DNA of 64,000 nucleotides from Anaerolineae bacterium (GTDB lineage Bacteria; Chloroflexota; Anaerolineae; Aggregatilineales; JAFGMM01): the NCBI GenBank assembly GCA_027494055.1, contig JAOSJO010000025.1:143262-207261 (forward strand), given 5' to 3'. Shown one piece after another: positions 63,191-64,000 of this stretch (its first letter is position 1; every line of letters begins with the position of its first letter). The notes under the pieces were generated by a model. The model searched no databases, had not been told where the DNA came from, and was given only the letters and a program-made list of their open reading frames with translations. The position numbers and the translations under genes are program-made.

Positions 63191-63805
63191 CTAAGCGTCG
63201 CCCCCGCGCCGCCGCACGCGCCGCGCCACGCCGATCACGTACAGCAGCGCCAGGCCGAGCGCCGGCCACACCCACGCCAGGTCGCCAGGGCCGCCGGGTC
63301 CGCTGCGCTCCGCGACGAGCCGGATGCGCACGACCTCGTAGCCGCGGTCCAACTTCTGCACGTCCTCGTCGGAGAGCGCGGCGGGATCGACACCCTCCAG
63401 AAGGCGGGCGGCGAAGCCGCTGCGGATCAGGACGCGCCGCAACAGGCGCAGTTTCTCGCCAGGGTCGCTGACGGTTTCGGCGACGCCCGCCCACCAGCCG
63501 TCGGGCAGCCAGACCTCACAGTGCGGGTTCGCCAGCAGGTTGCGGTACCAGTGGGTGCTTTTGCCGAACCCGGCGAGGCAGTACACCGTGCGCCCCTCCT
63601 GCTCGAAGTTGACGGGCGCGCGCCGCTGCAGGCCGGTCTTGTGGCCGGTCGTGGTCAGAATCATGATGTAGCCGGCGACCGGGCTGGCGAGGAAGCGCCC
63701 CAGCCCCAACCGCCACATCAAGAGCATCCATTTATTGGCGCGCCTGAAGAGCGCACGGAGCGCGCTCAGTTCGGTGTCGCCGGTTTTCTGAACCACATCG
63801 ATCAT
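63191..63805 (-). CDS. nitroreductase/quinone reductase family protein (F420H2-dependent type)
   Basis: 204 aa. Residues about 20-145 form the split beta-barrel of the deazaflavin-dependent nitroreductase (Ddn-like) family: ILTTTGHKTGLQRRAPVNFEQEGRTVYCLAGFGKSTHWYRNLLANPHCEVWL is spread over residues 49-100 and holds the cofactor-binding words. A C-terminal membrane helix (LAWVWPALGLALLYVIGVA) is extra to the family. Whether the cofactor is F420 or a flavin cannot be read. The gene follows an SDR gene by about 23 bp on the same strand. Confidence 0.8.
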   Translation of the reverse strand: MIDVVQKTGDTELSALRALFRRANKWMLLMWRLGLGRFLASPVAGYIMILTTTGHKTGLQRRAPVNFEQEGRTVYCLAGFGKSTHWYRNLLANPHCEVWLPDGWWAGVAETVSDPGEKLRLLRRVLIRSGFAARLLEGVDPAALSDEDVQKLDRGYEVVRIRLVAERSGPGGPGDLAWVWPALGLALLYVIGVARRVRRRGGDA

Positions 63806-63828
63806 GGTGGCCTCGTTGGCGCGCGCGC

Positions 63829-64000
63829 TCAGCTTTGCGGCGCGCGGCCAATCGCGATGGCCGCGCCGGTGATGTGGGTCGCCTCCACAAGGAACGCCAC
63901 CGCCCGCACCGCATCATCTCTGAGGTCCGCCTCGCTCCCCTGCCCCAGGATCACGCCGTTGACGCGCACCCCGCGCTCCTCGACCTCGGCGGCGACCGCG
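63829..64000 (-). CDS. 3' end of a short-chain dehydrogenase/reductase
   Basis: The window edge cuts the gene. The last 56 residues (RGVRVNGVILGQGSE, then AVAFLVEATHITGAAIAIG) match the C-terminal part of SDR enzymes, where VRVN-x-V-x-PG and ITGAxIxxDGG are typical; here the final DGG is replaced by GRAPQS. Substrate unknown. It precedes the nitroreductase-family gene and may be co-transcribed with it. Confidence 0.7.
   Translation of the reverse strand, partial: AVAAEVEERGVRVNGVILGQGSEADLRDDAVRAVAFLVEATHITGAAIAIGRAPQS

Overview
The window looks like a contig from an uncultured, GC-rich Chloroflexota bacterium (Anaerolineae-like). This is inferred from the gene set and style: exported proteins with Thr-Pro linkers (PTPTP) and TPR or beta-propeller domains, a CIRCE-controlled groES-groEL, an archaeal-type ProRS, a fused alpha-beta GlyRS, and many short palindromic intergenic repeats. 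No rRNA, tRNA, CRISPR array or transposase gene was seen.

Layout. 0.3-7.3 kb (+): two overlapping GNAT acetyltransferases, a Ycf45/SpoIIIAA-like AAA ATPase, tmk and glyQS. 7.5-11.6 kb (+): a low-GC WD40 protein, a class A PBP and a small cysteine-rich protein. 11.6-18.5 kb (-): HAD phosphatase and CDF metal exporter, proS, a LOG-family protein with a hypothetical, and a PAS histidine kinase. 19-26.8 kb (+): a sugar island with a polyol dehydrogenase, a GH13 enzyme, araB, a DUF457-type hydrolase, a HAD sugar phosphatase, a small zinc-ribbon protein and a FucI/AraA-type isomerase. 27-28.6 kb (+): a CPT-like kinase and a helix-hairpin-helix membrane protein. 28.7-32.6 kb (-): rpoB standing alone with its own promoter, leader hairpin and terminator, then a winged-helix membrane protein. 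34.5-37.7 kb (+): a beta-propeller protein and an M1 aminopeptidase. 37.7-45.3 kb (-): a polytopic membrane protein, then the hydrogenase-maturation cluster hypF, serine hydrolase, hypC, hypD, small membrane protein, hypE. 45.6-47.6 kb: a GyrI-like protein, a FucU-like mutarotase and an alpha/beta hydrolase. 48-53.9 kb (+): a sugar operon of GntR regulator, ROK kinase, GATase-like protein, ABC substrate-binding protein and two permeases. 54.5-57.1 kb (+): two exported TPR proteins. 57.2-59.3 kb (+): groES-groEL. 59.5-61.9 kb (-): three paralogous TPR proteins with one transmembrane segment each. 62.1-64 kb (-): small envelope proteins, an F420/quinone-type nitroreductase and the end of an SDR.

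Two sequence-level themes matter. First, about two dozen conserved genes, including rpoB three times, are broken by single-base shifts, and most are repaired by changing one base in a homopolymer. I read these as consensus errors rather than pseudogenes; coordinates below span the repaired genes. Second, the intergenic DNA carries dispersed palindromic repeats. One family occurs three times, and in two copies the loop of its second hairpin holds a roughly 207-bp module in opposite orientations. Another family has entered hypF and is translated in it.
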